Notes: generated by a model not told the origin, from the sequence alone. 64,000 nt of DNA from Clostridia bacterium (GCA_035628995.1 DASPIR010000026.1:123403-187402), one strand, 5' to 3'. Positions 42,473-52,087 are shown, counted from the first letter of the stretch. Numbers and translations: made by a program.

Positions 42473-43578
42473 TAAAAGTAATTCATGTGTTGAGTGACAT
42501 GAAGATAGGCGGAGCAGGAAGCTGGCTGCTGAACCTGCTTAGATCGATAAATAAGGAAAAGTATGATATAAAGATTGTGCTTCCCCAAGGAAGTCTTCTT
42601 ATAGCTAAGGTGCAAGAGCTGGGGTTTGAAGCCATACCTGTTGATGGTATGAAGGACAAATCCTTTGATTTAGGTGCGGTGCGCCTTATGCTAGGTATTT
42701 TCAAAAAGGAAAAACCCCAAATAGTGCATACTCATGCTTCATTGTCTGCAAGGCTTGCTGCAAGACTGGCAGGAGTGAAAATTATAAATACGAAGCATTG
42801 CATCGATAGCAGGAAAACAGGCATAAAGAAGCTGGCTGGTGCTTGCGTGAACACTTTACTAAGCGACAGCATAATAGCAGTATCAACTGCTGTAAAGCAG
42901 AATGTGGCTGATAATGGAGTGGCTGAAAGCAGAATCTCAGTGATATATGGCGGGGTATGCCAGGTCAAAGAGCTTGGGGACGAAGAAAGAGACCGCGTCA
43001 GACAAAGCTGGGGAATAGCGGCAGAGGAGATAGTTGTGGGGGTTGTTGCCCGGCTTACCCAGGTCAAAGGGCACAAGCACTTTATAGATGCAGCTGAGAT
43101 TATTTCCCGGGACAATGTTAATGTGAAGTTCGTGATAGCGGGCACAGGCCCCAAGGAGCAGGAGCTTAAGGACTTGGCGGCGCAGCGGGGACTCGCGGAT
43201 CGAGTTGTGTTTACAGGCTTTATAGATAATATTTATGAGATATTTAATATAATAGACATCAATGTGATTTCTTCTTTATCTGAGGCGCTGTGCCTTTCGA
43301 TTATCGAGGGCATGTGTGTTGGAAAACCTTCTGTGGGGACAAATATAGGGGGCATACCTGAGGTGATAAAGGATGGATATAATGGATTTCTCGTGCCAGC
43401 CGGGGATTCGATCATGCTGGCAGATGCGATACTCAAGCTGGTCCGCGACCCTGAGCTTAGAAAAGCTATGGGGGAAAAGGGCAGGGAGCTGGTAGCCCAA
43501 AACTTTACAGCTGATGCAATGGCAAGAGGCATTGAAGAGCTGTATGAAGCTGTCATTAAGAAAAAGGAAAGGGAATAA
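42469..43578 (+). CDS. Glycosyltransferase family 4
   Basis: The 369-residue GT-B enzyme starts MIKVIHVLSDMKIGGAGSW (GT4 N-terminal G-G-A loop), has HTHASLSARLAARLAG, and carries the donor-binding EAL...E segment SSLSEALCLSIIEGMCVGKP near 260, ahead of GGIPEVIKDGYNGFLV. It probably adds a sugar to a surface glycan made with the O-antigen ligase-like protein. ATGA overlap with the upstream gene. Donor and acceptor cannot be read from sequence. Confidence 0.9.
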   Translation: MIKVIHVLSDMKIGGAGSWLLNLLRSINKEKYDIKIVLPQGSLLIAKVQELGFEAIPVDGMKDKSFDLGAVRLMLGIFKKEKPQIVHTHASLSARLAARLAGVKIINTKHCIDSRKTGIKKLAGACVNTLLSDSIIAVSTAVKQNVADNGVAESRISVIYGGVCQVKELGDEERDRVRQSWGIAAEEIVVGVVARLTQVKGHKHFIDAAEIISRDNVNVKFVIAGTGPKEQELKDLAAQRGLADRVVFTGFIDNIYEIFNIIDINVISSLSEALCLSIIEGMCVGKPSVGTNIGGIPEVIKDGYNGFLVPAGDSIMLADAILKLVRDPELRKAMGEKGRELVAQNFTADAMARGIEELYEAVIKKKERE

Positions 43579-43588
43579 GGTGAGCATT

Positions 43589-44086
43589 ATGGCTTTAATA
43601 GATGGAAAAGGCAGGTTGTTCGGTAAAATAAATATTGTTGATTTGCTGATTATACTGCTTATCGCAGCAATGGCGGGAGGGGTATACTTCATGTTCTTCG
43701 GCGGAGCTGACAAGCAGGTAGTAGAAACAAGCAAGGTAGTGTATGATTTTGAGATAACCAACGTCAATAAGGACTTTGTAGATGCGATAACCGCCGGTGA
43801 CCCCATAAGAGACAACATTAGAGGAAGTGAGCTAGGCACAGTGGTAAGCAAGGTACCGAGAAAAGCAACAATGCTGAATGAAGACTTGATAAACGGCAGA
43901 TATGTTATAGCTGAAGTGCCTGATGCGTATGATGTGGTCATAACAATAGAGGGCAAGGCTAACATTACCCCAGCGAACATAATAGTTGGAGGCGCTGAAG
44001 TTAAGGTAGGCAAGAAGTTTTCCATAGAAGGCAAGGGATATGCAAATCAGGGTTTTGTGACAAAAATGACCTTGGTAGGGCAGTAA
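43589..44086 (+). CDS. DUF4330 family protein, copy 1
   Basis: This 165-residue protein has a short cytoplasmic N-terminus (MALIDGKGRLFGKINIVD), one membrane segment (about 19-40, LLIILLIAAMAGGVYFMFFGG) and an extracytoplasmic beta-rich domain. It belongs to DUF4330, of unknown function, often found with polysaccharide genes. ATG 43589 aligns with the start of its paralogue; GTG 43580 is an alternative with AAAGGG upstream. It is followed by a second copy of the same length. Confidence 0.8.
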   Translation: MALIDGKGRLFGKINIVDLLIILLIAAMAGGVYFMFFGGADKQVVETSKVVYDFEITNVNKDFVDAITAGDPIRDNIRGSELGTVVSKVPRKATMLNEDLINGRYVIAEVPDAYDVVITIEGKANITPANIIVGGAEVKVGKKFSIEGKGYANQGFVTKMTLVGQ

Positions 44087-44098
44087 GGAGGGATTGAT

Positions 44099-44596
44099 AT
44101 GCTATTGGATGAAAAAGGAAGATTATTCGGCAAGATAAGTATAATTGACATAGGCGTGCTGCTGCTTATCATTGCACTTCTAGGCGGAGCTTATTACAAG
44201 TTCTTCATGGTGGATAAAAATAATAATGCTGCTAAGTATGATACTTTGGAATACAAGATTCTGGTGGAGGAAGTCAGGCAGCAATCGGTTGATGCTATTG
44301 AAATAGGAGAAGATATATATGATGTAAAAACCGACACTCCAATGGGAAAAATTATGAGCAAGGAAGTTCTGCCGGCGACAGAGCAGCTTACGAAGGCTGA
44401 CGGTACTATGGTGATAGCAGAAAAGCCTGAAAGGTTCAATGTGCTTGTGACAATACAGGTTCCCGGAGTTGAGAAAAAAAACGGCTTCTGGGCAAACGGA
44501 AGAATTGACCTTAACAGAGAATCCCAGCAGGTTATGGATACACAGATGATAGTATTAGAAACGAAAATAGTAGACGTGAAAAATTTGAGCAAGTAG
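44099..44596 (+). CDS. DUF4330 family protein, copy 2
   Basis: The 165-residue paralogue begins MLLDEKGRLFGKISIIDIGV, with one membrane segment (about 15-38) and an extracytoplasmic domain ending MIVLETKIVDVKNLSK. It shares the N-terminal KGRLFGKI(N/S)I(V/I)D motif and the length of copy 1 but has diverged strongly elsewhere, so the duplication is old. AAGGAGGG precedes the ATG. A REP-like palindrome starts right at its stop codon. Confidence 0.8.
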   Translation: MLLDEKGRLFGKISIIDIGVLLLIIALLGGAYYKFFMVDKNNNAAKYDTLEYKILVEEVRQQSVDAIEIGEDIYDVKTDTPMGKIMSKEVLPATEQLTKADGTMVIAEKPERFNVLVTIQVPGVEKKNGFWANGRIDLNRESQQVMDTQMIVLETKIVDVKNLSK

Positions 44597-44617
44597 GGAA
44601 CGCATTGAATGCGTTCC
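44597..44617. repeat. REP-like palindrome a
   Basis: GGAACGCAT-TGA-ATGCGTTCC, preceded by GTAG, immediately after the DUF4330 stop. Same palindrome as at 44708 and 44892. Confidence 0.75.
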
Positions 44618-44618
44618 T

Positions 44619-44858
44619 CAAAGCGATCCGACAAAATCACAAATCCCCAAAACGATACAAGCATATAAATCTTCAGTTACAAAAGAAATACGTGAAATCT
44701 CAAGAAAGGGAACGCATGAAATGCGTTCCCTACAGCAATAAATTTGGCAGAAATCTTACCATGATCATATTATCCGCAATGAAGCGGAATATCAGAAAGT
44801 ATGGGAATATATTGATACAAACCCATTAAAATGGGAACTTGATAAATATTATGTATAA
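44619..44858 (+). pseudogene. Remnant of a REP-associated tyrosine transposase (RAYT)
   Basis: One reading frame from 44619 to the TAA at 44856-44858 encodes the C-terminal third of an IS200-like Y1 transposase of the RAYT type: IQAYKSSVTKEIREIS, then IWQKSYHDHIIRNEAEYQKV and WEYIDTNPLKWELD. The N-terminal catalytic HUH part is absent, a stop codon lies at 44739-44741, and REP palindrome b is inserted in the frame between the helix and the WQKSYHDH motif. The remnant is bounded by REP palindromes a and c, the expected targets of such a transposase. It is surely nonfunctional. Confidence 0.8.
44708..44730. repeat. REP-like palindrome b, inside the RAYT remnant
   Basis: GGGAACGCAT-GAA-ATGCGTTCCC, followed by TAC. 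It interrupts the transposase remnant. Confidence 0.8.
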
Positions 44859-44865
44859 GTATACA

Positions 44866-44915
44866 ATGCAGCGGAACGCATACAATGCAGCGGAACGCAT
44901 ACAATGCGTTCCCTA
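44866..44915. repeat. REP-like palindrome c with a 19-bp tandem duplication
   Basis: ATACAATGCAGCGGAACGC is repeated in tandem, and the last GGAACGCAT (44892-44900) pairs with ATGCGTTCC (44904-44912). It ends at the stop codon of csaB. Confidence 0.7.
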
Positions 44916-46007
44916 CTATCTTTCTAGCAATGCAATTGCTATTTCTGCATTCTCAAAGGCCTTCTGCTTCAGTATCTGGTTGCCCTTCTCAAGCTGCAGT
45001 GCTATTGCGGCCTTATTGCTCCATACATCATCAATAAGCTTCTTCAGGCTTTCCAAATCCAGGTCTGCCACATTTCCTGCAGAAGGCTGCTTCACGTATT
45101 CCAGGAAGCCCTGCACTTTGGGGTCATAAATCAGACCGATGAGCGGCACTGAAAGGCTTACTGAATATATAAGGGCATGAAGCCTCATTCCCAGTACCAT
45201 GTCGAGTTTTTTCATAATTCCCAGAGTTTTATCTATGCCATAGCTGTTCCTCAGTATAAAAGGGGAATGCTTCATTTTTGAAGCAATATCCTCTGCCACT
45301 GACAGGTCTGTGGGAAAATGCAGCGGTATGAATATAGGCTTCGCATTATATTTTTCTTCCAGATAATCAGCTGCCTGAGCGATTATATTGCTATATCTAT
45401 CGTAGCCTGCCCACTTCCTGATAGAAAAGCCAATAAGCGGGCAATCGTCAGATATTCCTTCCTGGTCGAATATATTCTTTATTTCTTCTGAACATGCAGG
45501 TTCAAGGCCTAATGCCGGGTCGGCAGTGACTATGACTTCGGGATTTTTGATGCCCAATGCCGCCAATTCCAGACTTGAGGCTTCCTCCCTGAGGGTGATG
45601 ACATCTACACGGTTTATTATCCTTGAGGTAAAATAACGATTGGAGCTCTTGCTTACAGGTCCGATTCCGTTAGCGTAAAGCATGACCTTAAGGCCGATAA
45701 GCTTAGCAAGATAAATGGTGGTAAGATAATACATAAGTGAGCGAGTGCTGGTAACATCCTGTATCAGATTTCCACCGCCGTTCAAAAAAAGCCTGGTTCT
45801 TTTCATTGTCTTAATTACTTCAAATAGATTGAAGCGGTCGATTGAATCCACTGCGTAGTTTTTGGCAGTATCCTTTGGATTTTTCGAAAGCACCACAATC
45901 TGTATATCTTTTTTTATACTTCTCAGGTTATCTATAATAGCCAATAGAATGGCATCATCACCACTGTTATTAAACCCGTAATAACCTGATATCATAACAT
46001 CATACAT
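44916..46007 (-). CDS. csaB: Polysaccharide pyruvyl transferase CsaB
   Basis: CsaB adds ketal-pyruvyl groups to secondary wall polymer, creating the binding site for SLH-domain surface proteins. The 363-residue protein has the family features GYYGFNNSGDDAILLAI at the N-terminus, FLNGGGNLIQDVTSTRSLMY near 95, ADPAL near 160 and GMRLHALIYSVSLSVPLIGL near 290. It is the second gene after a GT4 on the minus strand. Its presence suggests an S-layer or SLH-anchored proteins in this organism. Confidence 0.92.
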   Translation of the reverse strand: MYDVMISGYYGFNNSGDDAILLAIIDNLRSIKKDIQIVVLSKNPKDTAKNYAVDSIDRFNLFEVIKTMKRTRLFLNGGGNLIQDVTSTRSLMYYLTTIYLAKLIGLKVMLYANGIGPVSKSSNRYFTSRIINRVDVITLREEASSLELAALGIKNPEVIVTADPALGLEPACSEEIKNIFDQEGISDDCPLIGFSIRKWAGYDRYSNIIAQAADYLEEKYNAKPIFIPLHFPTDLSVAEDIASKMKHSPFILRNSYGIDKTLGIMKKLDMVLGMRLHALIYSVSLSVPLIGLIYDPKVQGFLEYVKQPSAGNVADLDLESLKKLIDDVWSNKAAIALQLEKGNQILKQKAFENAEIAIALLER

Positions 46008-46035
46008 AGGTATGTCCCCTTTAAGCTTGTTTGCA

Positions 46036-47166
46036 TTATTTCTGCTCTAAAAGCTGCATGTATACTTCTATGTTATCCTGAACCATTTTTTTTACTGAGT
46101 AATTGTTCTCAATCACACTGCGGCCAAAAGCGCCCAGGGCTTTTCTTTCCTCGACCCCCATCTGCAGCAGCACCTTCATAATATCGTTTCTCAAGATCTC
46201 GCTCTCTGCCTTGTTATTTCCACGGCCGGAGAAGTTGGATTTTATGGCCGCGTCAAGGCTGTGCTCATCCAATATGCCTATATAGCCCACATTGCCGGCA
46301 AGTATAAGGGGTCTCCCGGAAGCTAATGCTTCGAGAGAGGAACGGCCAAAGCCGATAAATAGATCTGCCAGGGCGGTGAACTTATTTATGTCGGTACGGG
46401 AGCCGGCAACAATAACCGTATTATTGCCGGTGCTGTTATTTATCTCTTGTGCTTTCTCTCTTACTATATCTAAAATATTACCGCTGCCTACCATTATAAC
46501 CTTCAGGCTTTTGATTTTTTTCGCAAGCTCCGGAATGATTTCCAGGAGCTTGTTTATTATGTAGCTTCTGTCACTGTCGAACCTGCTTATATATACGATT
46601 TTGGTGTCTTCTGCGGTGAGTTTCAGCTCAGCCATTACATCGGAGCAATCAACTGCAGGAGAAAACTTGTCAGTGTCTATACCGTTTATTGTGACTTTGA
46701 TATCTTTATCTTCGATTTTATAGTTGTCCAGAAGGTATTTCCTGATATCCTCGCTTACAGCTACTGTCTTCTGGCCCCAATTGGTTATATAGCGCAGTCC
46801 ATAGCCTGTTTTCCAAGTGCCATGAGCTGTGGTCACAAAGGGGAACCTCATTTTCTTATGAAGAAGACCGCAGATGAACCCTGGGATACGCGCATGAGCA
46901 TGTACCAAGTCAATTTTCTCTTCTTCTATTATGCTTTTCAGCTGATTGTAGGCTTTTACCACATTGTGGGGCTTCTTGTTGTCCAAGGGCACGTGATACA
47001 GCTTGATATTGCTGCTTATAAGCTCTTTTTCATATACTCCGCCTGTAGAAGCCACAACTACATTGAAGCCGACCTGGGCAAGCCCCTTGGCCAGCTCGAC
47101 TATATGAGTTTCGGCACCGCCTATATCAAGACGCATGGTGGTTATCAGAATATTGTACTTGTGCAT
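46036..47166 (-). CDS. Glycosyltransferase family 4
   Basis: The 376-residue GT-B protein has TTMRLDIGGAETHIVELAKG at the start, VHAHARIPGF near 95, VYISRFDSDRSYIINKLLEI near 203 and the donor site FIGFGRSSLEALASGRPLIL near 283. It starts 29 bp upstream of csaB and is transcribed with it, so it probably builds the secondary wall polymer that CsaB pyruvylates. GGAGGCATG lies before the ATG. Confidence 0.88.
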   Translation of the reverse strand: MHKYNILITTMRLDIGGAETHIVELAKGLAQVGFNVVVASTGGVYEKELISSNIKLYHVPLDNKKPHNVVKAYNQLKSIIEEEKIDLVHAHARIPGFICGLLHKKMRFPFVTTAHGTWKTGYGLRYITNWGQKTVAVSEDIRKYLLDNYKIEDKDIKVTINGIDTDKFSPAVDCSDVMAELKLTAEDTKIVYISRFDSDRSYIINKLLEIIPELAKKIKSLKVIMVGSGNILDIVREKAQEINNSTGNNTVIVAGSRTDINKFTALADLFIGFGRSSLEALASGRPLILAGNVGYIGILDEHSLDAAIKSNFSGRGNNKAESEILRNDIMKVLLQMGVEERKALGAFGRSVIENNYSVKKMVQDNIEVYMQLLEQK

Positions 47167-47277
47167 AGCATGCCTCCGAATTAATTCCCTCAGTCCATTT
47201 GGACATTTATTGAGGAGCTCTATTATTTTATTGCCATTTATTATAATATTATTCAGACAGTAAGCCTTTAAGCGCTT

Positions 47278-48537
47278 CTAGTCTTCCTCTACGCGCCTTA
47301 TCCTTGCTCCCAGATTTATAAGCTTTTCCTCGAGTCTCTCATAGCCTCTGTCAATATATCCTATATTGCTTATGGTTGTCTTGCCCTCTGCGGTCAAGCC
47401 TGCAACAACCATTGCAGCTCCTGCTCTAAGATCGGTAGCATAGACAGGGGCGCCTGATAGCTTTGATACTCCTTCAATTACTGCCACCCTGCCTTCCATT
47501 TTTATTTTTGCACCCATTCTTTTTAGCTCATCGAAGTACTTGAATCTGGATTCGAATATGCTCTCTGTTACGATAGCAGTGCCTTCAGAGATAGAAAGAA
47601 GAACGCTCATGGGCTGCTGCATATCTGTAGGGAAACCTGGATAGGGCATGGTTTTTATATTAACCGCCTTTGGCCTTGCTGCGGACCTGACTCTTATGGA
47701 ATCTTCGTATTCAGTTACTGATACGCCCATCTCGCGGAGCTTTGCAGAAACCGCATCAAGATGTGTCGGTATGATATTCTTGATAAGCACATCACCTCTT
47801 GTCGCAGCTGCGGCAATCATATAGGTTCCTGCTTCCATCTGGTCGGGTATTACGCTGTGCTCACAGCCGCCGAGAGACTCAACCCCCTTGATTTTTATCA
47901 CATCGGTGCCTGCACCCTTTATATTGGCGCCCAGGGCGTTGAGAAAGTTGGCGGTATCTACAATGTAAGGCTCTTTTGCGGCGTTTTCAATAGTAGTAGT
48001 GCCCTTTGCCAAACAGGCGGCAAGCATTATGTTGATGGTTGCTCCCACACTGACAACATCCATATATATCTTTGCTCCCACCAGTTCATCAGCCTTTGCT
48101 TTTATAAGGCCATGGGATATTTTGATTTTGGCGCCGAGAGCCTCCAAACCCTTCAAATGAAGGTCAATAGGTCTTACTCCTATCTCGCAGCCTCCCGGGA
48201 AAGGTACTTCAGCCCTTTTGAACCTGCCTAAGAGAGCTCCCAGGAAATAATATGAAGCCCTCATCCTTTTAGCCAGCTCCAGGTCTATCTTATAGGTATT
48301 GATTCCGGTCGCATCTATGAGTATTTTATCTTTATCTAGTATCTGGATTTTTCCCCCTATTTGTATGAGCATGTCTCTAAGGTATGTAACGTCCTTGACC
48401 ATGGGAAGATTTTTTATGGTACAGGCTGAGCCTGCCAGAATTGTTGCAGGCAGTATTGCCACTGCTGCATTTTTAGCTCCACTGATATAGACCTCACCTG
48501 AAAGCTTCTGTGAGCCTTCTATTAATATTTTTTCCAA
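47278..48537 (-). CDS. murA: UDP-N-acetylglucosamine 1-carboxyvinyltransferase
   Basis: MurA makes the first committed step of peptidoglycan synthesis. The 419-residue protein has SGAKNAAVAILPA near residue 19, the catalytic and fosfomycin-target Cys117 in VPFPGGCEIGVRPIDLHLKG, and YPGFPTDMQQPM near 295. Length and motifs are normal. GGGGTAGA lies just before the ATG. It forms a minus-strand unit with the GT4 and csaB genes, 111 bp apart. Confidence 0.96.
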   Translation of the reverse strand: MEKILIEGSQKLSGEVYISGAKNAAVAILPATILAGSACTIKNLPMVKDVTYLRDMLIQIGGKIQILDKDKILIDATGINTYKIDLELAKRMRASYYFLGALLGRFKRAEVPFPGGCEIGVRPIDLHLKGLEALGAKIKISHGLIKAKADELVGAKIYMDVVSVGATINIMLAACLAKGTTTIENAAKEPYIVDTANFLNALGANIKGAGTDVIKIKGVESLGGCEHSVIPDQMEAGTYMIAAAATRGDVLIKNIIPTHLDAVSAKLREMGVSVTEYEDSIRVRSAARPKAVNIKTMPYPGFPTDMQQPMSVLLSISEGTAIVTESIFESRFKYFDELKRMGAKIKMEGRVAVIEGVSKLSGAPVYATDLRAGAAMVVAGLTAEGKTTISNIGYIDRGYERLEEKLINLGARIRRVEED

Positions 48538-48835
48538 TACATTCTACCCCTTACTGTATAGATTTATAGACTTATAGTTATATAACCAAACAGGCCATAT
48601 GTAATTGCTGCGATCCCTGATTTCCCTAAAAAACGACAAATGTTACATGTTAATTACAATTCACATTATAGCATTGTTGTGCTGACTTTGTAAGATATTA
48701 TGTCAAATTTATACTATTAAGACTATGTACTCTTCAGATTTTATGGTATAAACCGTGTTTATATATAATTGTGCTATGTTATAATATTATTTAAGGTTAT
48801 GCAAAGATGCAATATGATTAAGGGATTGGTGTTGT
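48538..48835. other. Divergent intergenic region
   Basis: An AT-rich spacer between murA and tagA with no gene. TTATAATATT near 48779 is a likely -10 region for tagA. Nothing else was recognised. Confidence 0.4.
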
Positions 48836-49567
48836 ATGAGAGAAAAGGCTGAAATATTAGGAGTGGAAATAGACAAGGTTAATATGAATGAAGCAGCGGC
48901 TATGCTGGCAGAATACCTTGAAATGGATATATGCAGTATGGTTTTCACTCCCAACAGTGAGATATTGCTGGATGCCGTCAAGGAGAGGGAATTCGAGGGC
49001 ATACTGAACAGTGGGCAGCTTGTAGTTCCTGATGGAATAGGGGTTGTCATTGCTTCAAGATTTTATAGCACTCCGCTGGAAGAGAGGGTTGCAGGCTATG
49101 ATTTGATGCTGCGGCTTATGGAGACAGCGGATTCCCAGGGCAGGAGCATATATCTTTTCGGAGGTAAGGAGGGTGTAGCTGAAGAAGCCGCTATTAAGCT
49201 TGCGGAGAGATACGGCGGTTTGAGAATAGCAGGTACTAGGAATGGCTATTTTGAAGATGATGAAGAGGGAAAAATCATAGAGGACATAAACAGCCGGAAA
49301 GTAGACATCCTGTTGGTGGCCTTGGGAGCCCCAAAACAGGAAAAGTTCATATATAAGTATAAGGAAGAGCTAAAGGTCAAAATTGCCATGGGTGTGGGCG
49401 GAAGTCTGGATGTACTTGCGGGCAGAGCAAAGAGGGCTCCTGTATTTTACCAGAAAGCCGGGCTGGAATGGTTTTACAGACTCATAAAAGAGCCCAGGAG
49501 AATCATGAGAATCATGAGACTTCCAAAATTCTTAGCCCTTGCATTTATTGATGCAAAATTTAGATAG
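48836..49567 (+). CDS. tagA: WecG/TagA/CpsF glycosyltransferase (GT26)
   Basis: TagA-type enzymes add N-acetylmannosamine or a related sugar to lipid-linked GlcNAc, starting teichoic-acid-like polymers. The 243-residue protein has VFTPNSEILLDAV near 36, VVPDGIGVVIASRF near 62, VAGYDLMLRLME near 84, IYLFGGKEGVAEEAA near 104 and LVALGAPKQEKFI near 160, all family hallmarks. The end (WFYRLIKEPRRIMR) is the usual membrane-associating tail. AAGGGATTGG lies before the ATG. Confidence 0.93.
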   Translation: MREKAEILGVEIDKVNMNEAAAMLAEYLEMDICSMVFTPNSEILLDAVKEREFEGILNSGQLVVPDGIGVVIASRFYSTPLEERVAGYDLMLRLMETADSQGRSIYLFGGKEGVAEEAAIKLAERYGGLRIAGTRNGYFEDDEEGKIIEDINSRKVDILLVALGAPKQEKFIYKYKEELKVKIAMGVGGSLDVLAGRAKRAPVFYQKAGLEWFYRLIKEPRRIMRIMRLPKFLALAFIDAKFR

Positions 49568-49668
49568 ACGCAGCTAAATGCTATGGCACTACTATTATGG
49601 AATTTAATATAATATAATGTTATTAATTATTTAGCCCCTTTAAACGTATTTCGAGAGGAGAGTGCTGC

Positions 49669-52080
49669 ATGGGAAAATTTAAGGAGTTGGCTCCGGAAGA
49701 ATTAAGCAATAAGATAGATTATACTGAGTTTGGTTTTGAGACTACAGCGGATTTGAATCCATTAGATGGCATAATAGGACAGGGCAGGGCGGCTGCAGCA
49801 ATGGAGTTCGGGCTTGCAATCAAAAGAGCCAGCTATAATATATATGTGTCGGGGATAACAGGTACGGGAAGAAACAGCTATGCCAAATCCATTATAAGCA
49901 GGATAGCTGCAAATGAAAAGGCTCCTGACGATTGGTGCTATGTGTACAATTTCGTAAACCCTGACAAGCCCATATGCATAAACCTCCCGGCAGGGATGGG
50001 GTGCAAACTGCAAAAGGACATGAAAAGGCTTGTAAAGGATCTCAAGGTAAAGGTTCCAAAGGCCTTTGAAGGCGAAGAGTATGAAAAGCAGAAGAGTCAA
50101 ATTGTGCAGGAGTACCAGGAAAAAAGCTCGGAATATATGGAGACTTTCAATGTGTTTGCACAGGAACAGGGCTTCATGATAAAAAAGAGCGAGCAGGGAC
50201 TGATGACCATCCCCCTCCAGGGCGGAAAGCCAATGGAGGACAAGGATTATATGGAGATGCGCCCTGAGGACAGGAAGAAGATGGAGGACAATTCCTTCAT
50301 AGTCCAGGCAAAGCTTTTAGAGATTATGAAGCATATAAAAGAGATAGAAAGGGCTGCAAAGGATAAAATTGAACATCTGGAGACCAAGATAGCTCTGCTT
50401 GCTGTAGAACAGCCGATAATGGAGCTCAAGGACAAGTTCGGGCAGTTCAAGAGTGTGCTTGAGTACCTTAAGGCTGTTCAGCGGGATATAATACACAATA
50501 TAGAGGATTTTAGAAATCTGGAATCTGGCAGTATTGACCAGCTTGATCTGGTTGAAAGAATCAGAGAGAAGGATTTTACAATAAAGTATCAGGTGAACCT
50601 GGTTGTGGACAACAGGGATGCGAAAGGCGCCCCTGTCATTCTGGAATCAAACCCCAAATACTACAATCTTCTGGGTAAAATCGAGTATGAAAGCAATATG
50701 GGCGTAGTTACTACGGATTTTACCAAAATAAAGGCAGGCTCACTTCACCAAGCCAATGGGGGCTATATAATAATCAACATGTCTGATCTGATGAGGGATC
50801 CTGAAAGTTGGGAAGGCATAAAAAGGGCAATAAAGACCGAGGAGATAACTATAGAAAATATATTTTCCATGGCGGGTATCGTATCCGGTGGTATAAAACC
50901 AGAGCCGATACCTCTGCATGTAAAGGTCATACTTATAGGAAGCGCATATGTATATCAAACCTTATATACCTATGACGAAGACTTCAGAAAGCTTTTCAAG
51001 ATCAAGGCTGATTTTGATATAGATATGAGCAGCAGCGAGGAAAACTGCATGAAGTATGCCAGTTTCATAAGCGCTCACTGCGAGAATAAAGGACTTATGC
51101 ATTTCGACAAATCTGCTGTGGCAGCTGTAATAGAATACAGCAGAAGACTGGCAGAGCATAAGGATAAGCTTTCTACCAGGTTCAACGATATAGTTGAAAT
51201 ACTATATGAAGCGGATGCATGGGCAAGAATAGCAGGAGAAGAGATAACCTCTGCCAGTCATGTGAGGAAGGCCATTGAACAGAAGGTTTACCGTTCAAAC
51301 AGGATAGAGGAAAAGATGCAGGAGCTGATTGATACAGGAGTGGTGCTCATTTCTACAGAGGAAAAGGTCATAGGGCAGGTTAACGGACTTTCGGTTATGG
51401 ATTTTGGAGACTATACCTTTGGAAAGCCCAGCAGGATAACAGTAGTTACCTATGCCGGAGAGAAAGGGATAGTCAATATTGAAAGAGAAGTTGAAATGAG
51501 CGGCAGCATACATGATAAAGGAGTGCTGATACTTACAGGCTACCTCGGCAACAAGTTTGCTCAGGATTTCCCGCTTACAATCTCAGCCAGCATTTGTTTT
51601 GAACAGCTTTATGACGGTATTGAAGGGGACAGCGCTTCCAGCACCGAGCTGTACGCATTATTGTCGAGCTTGGCGGAACTGCCTATATACCAGCATTTTG
51701 CAGTAACCGGCTCGGTTAATCAAAGAGGTGAGATACAGCCCATAGGTGGAGTGAACGAAAAAATAGAGGGCTTCTTCGAGACTTGCAAGGCCAGGGGCTT
51801 AAAGGGGAATGAGGGAGTCATAATACCATGGCAGAATGTCGTCAACCTTATGTTGAAGGATGAGATTGTTGAAGCTGTCAGGGAGGGCAAGTTCCATGTA
51901 TATCCGATCAAGAGCATAGATGAGGGTATAGAAATTCTTACTGGTGTGACCGCAGGAAACAGGGATGAGAATGGAAATTATCCAGAAGATACTGTGTATT
52001 ACAATGTACAGAAGAAAATTGAGAAGTTTGCCAGAATTGCTGAGGAATTTGAGGAACCGGAACAAGAGCAAAAGGTATAA
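49669..52080 (+). CDS. Lon-like ATP-dependent protease (AAA_32 / S16 family)
   Basis: The 803-residue protein has a modified AAA+ region and a C-terminal Lon (S16) protease domain (about 560-775). The catalytic dyad is Ser in EGDSASSTELYALLSSLAEL and Lys in GGVNEKIEGFFE. The P-loop reads SGITGTGRNSYAKS, with Arg in place of the usual Walker-A Lys, as I recall for this branch, so ATP use may differ from classic Lon. A long helical insertion (about 125-290) lies between the P-loop and the HQANGGYIIINM Walker-B region. GAGAGGAG precedes the ATG. Single-gene unit. Confidence 0.9.
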   Translation: MGKFKELAPEELSNKIDYTEFGFETTADLNPLDGIIGQGRAAAAMEFGLAIKRASYNIYVSGITGTGRNSYAKSIISRIAANEKAPDDWCYVYNFVNPDKPICINLPAGMGCKLQKDMKRLVKDLKVKVPKAFEGEEYEKQKSQIVQEYQEKSSEYMETFNVFAQEQGFMIKKSEQGLMTIPLQGGKPMEDKDYMEMRPEDRKKMEDNSFIVQAKLLEIMKHIKEIERAAKDKIEHLETKIALLAVEQPIMELKDKFGQFKSVLEYLKAVQRDIIHNIEDFRNLESGSIDQLDLVERIREKDFTIKYQVNLVVDNRDAKGAPVILESNPKYYNLLGKIEYESNMGVVTTDFTKIKAGSLHQANGGYIIINMSDLMRDPESWEGIKRAIKTEEITIENIFSMAGIVSGGIKPEPIPLHVKVILIGSAYVYQTLYTYDEDFRKLFKIKADFDIDMSSSEENCMKYASFISAHCENKGLMHFDKSAVAAVIEYSRRLAEHKDKLSTRFNDIVEILYEADAWARIAGEEITSASHVRKAIEQKVYRSNRIEEKMQELIDTGVVLISTEEKVIGQVNGLSVMDFGDYTFGKPSRITVVTYAGEKGIVNIEREVEMSGSIHDKGVLILTGYLGNKFAQDFPLTISASICFEQLYDGIEGDSASSTELYALLSSLAELPIYQHFAVTGSVNQRGEIQPIGGVNEKIEGFFETCKARGLKGNEGVIIPWQNVVNLMLKDEIVEAVREGKFHVYPIKSIDEGIEILTGVTAGNRDENGNYPEDTVYYNVQKKIEKFARIAEEFEEPEQEQKV

Positions 52081-52087
52081 AGGAGTT

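Noticed and set aside
44605..44829. A 74-codon plus-strand frame over the REP/RAYT region
   Set aside because: The transposase-like sequence is in a different frame of the same DNA; this frame is its shadow.
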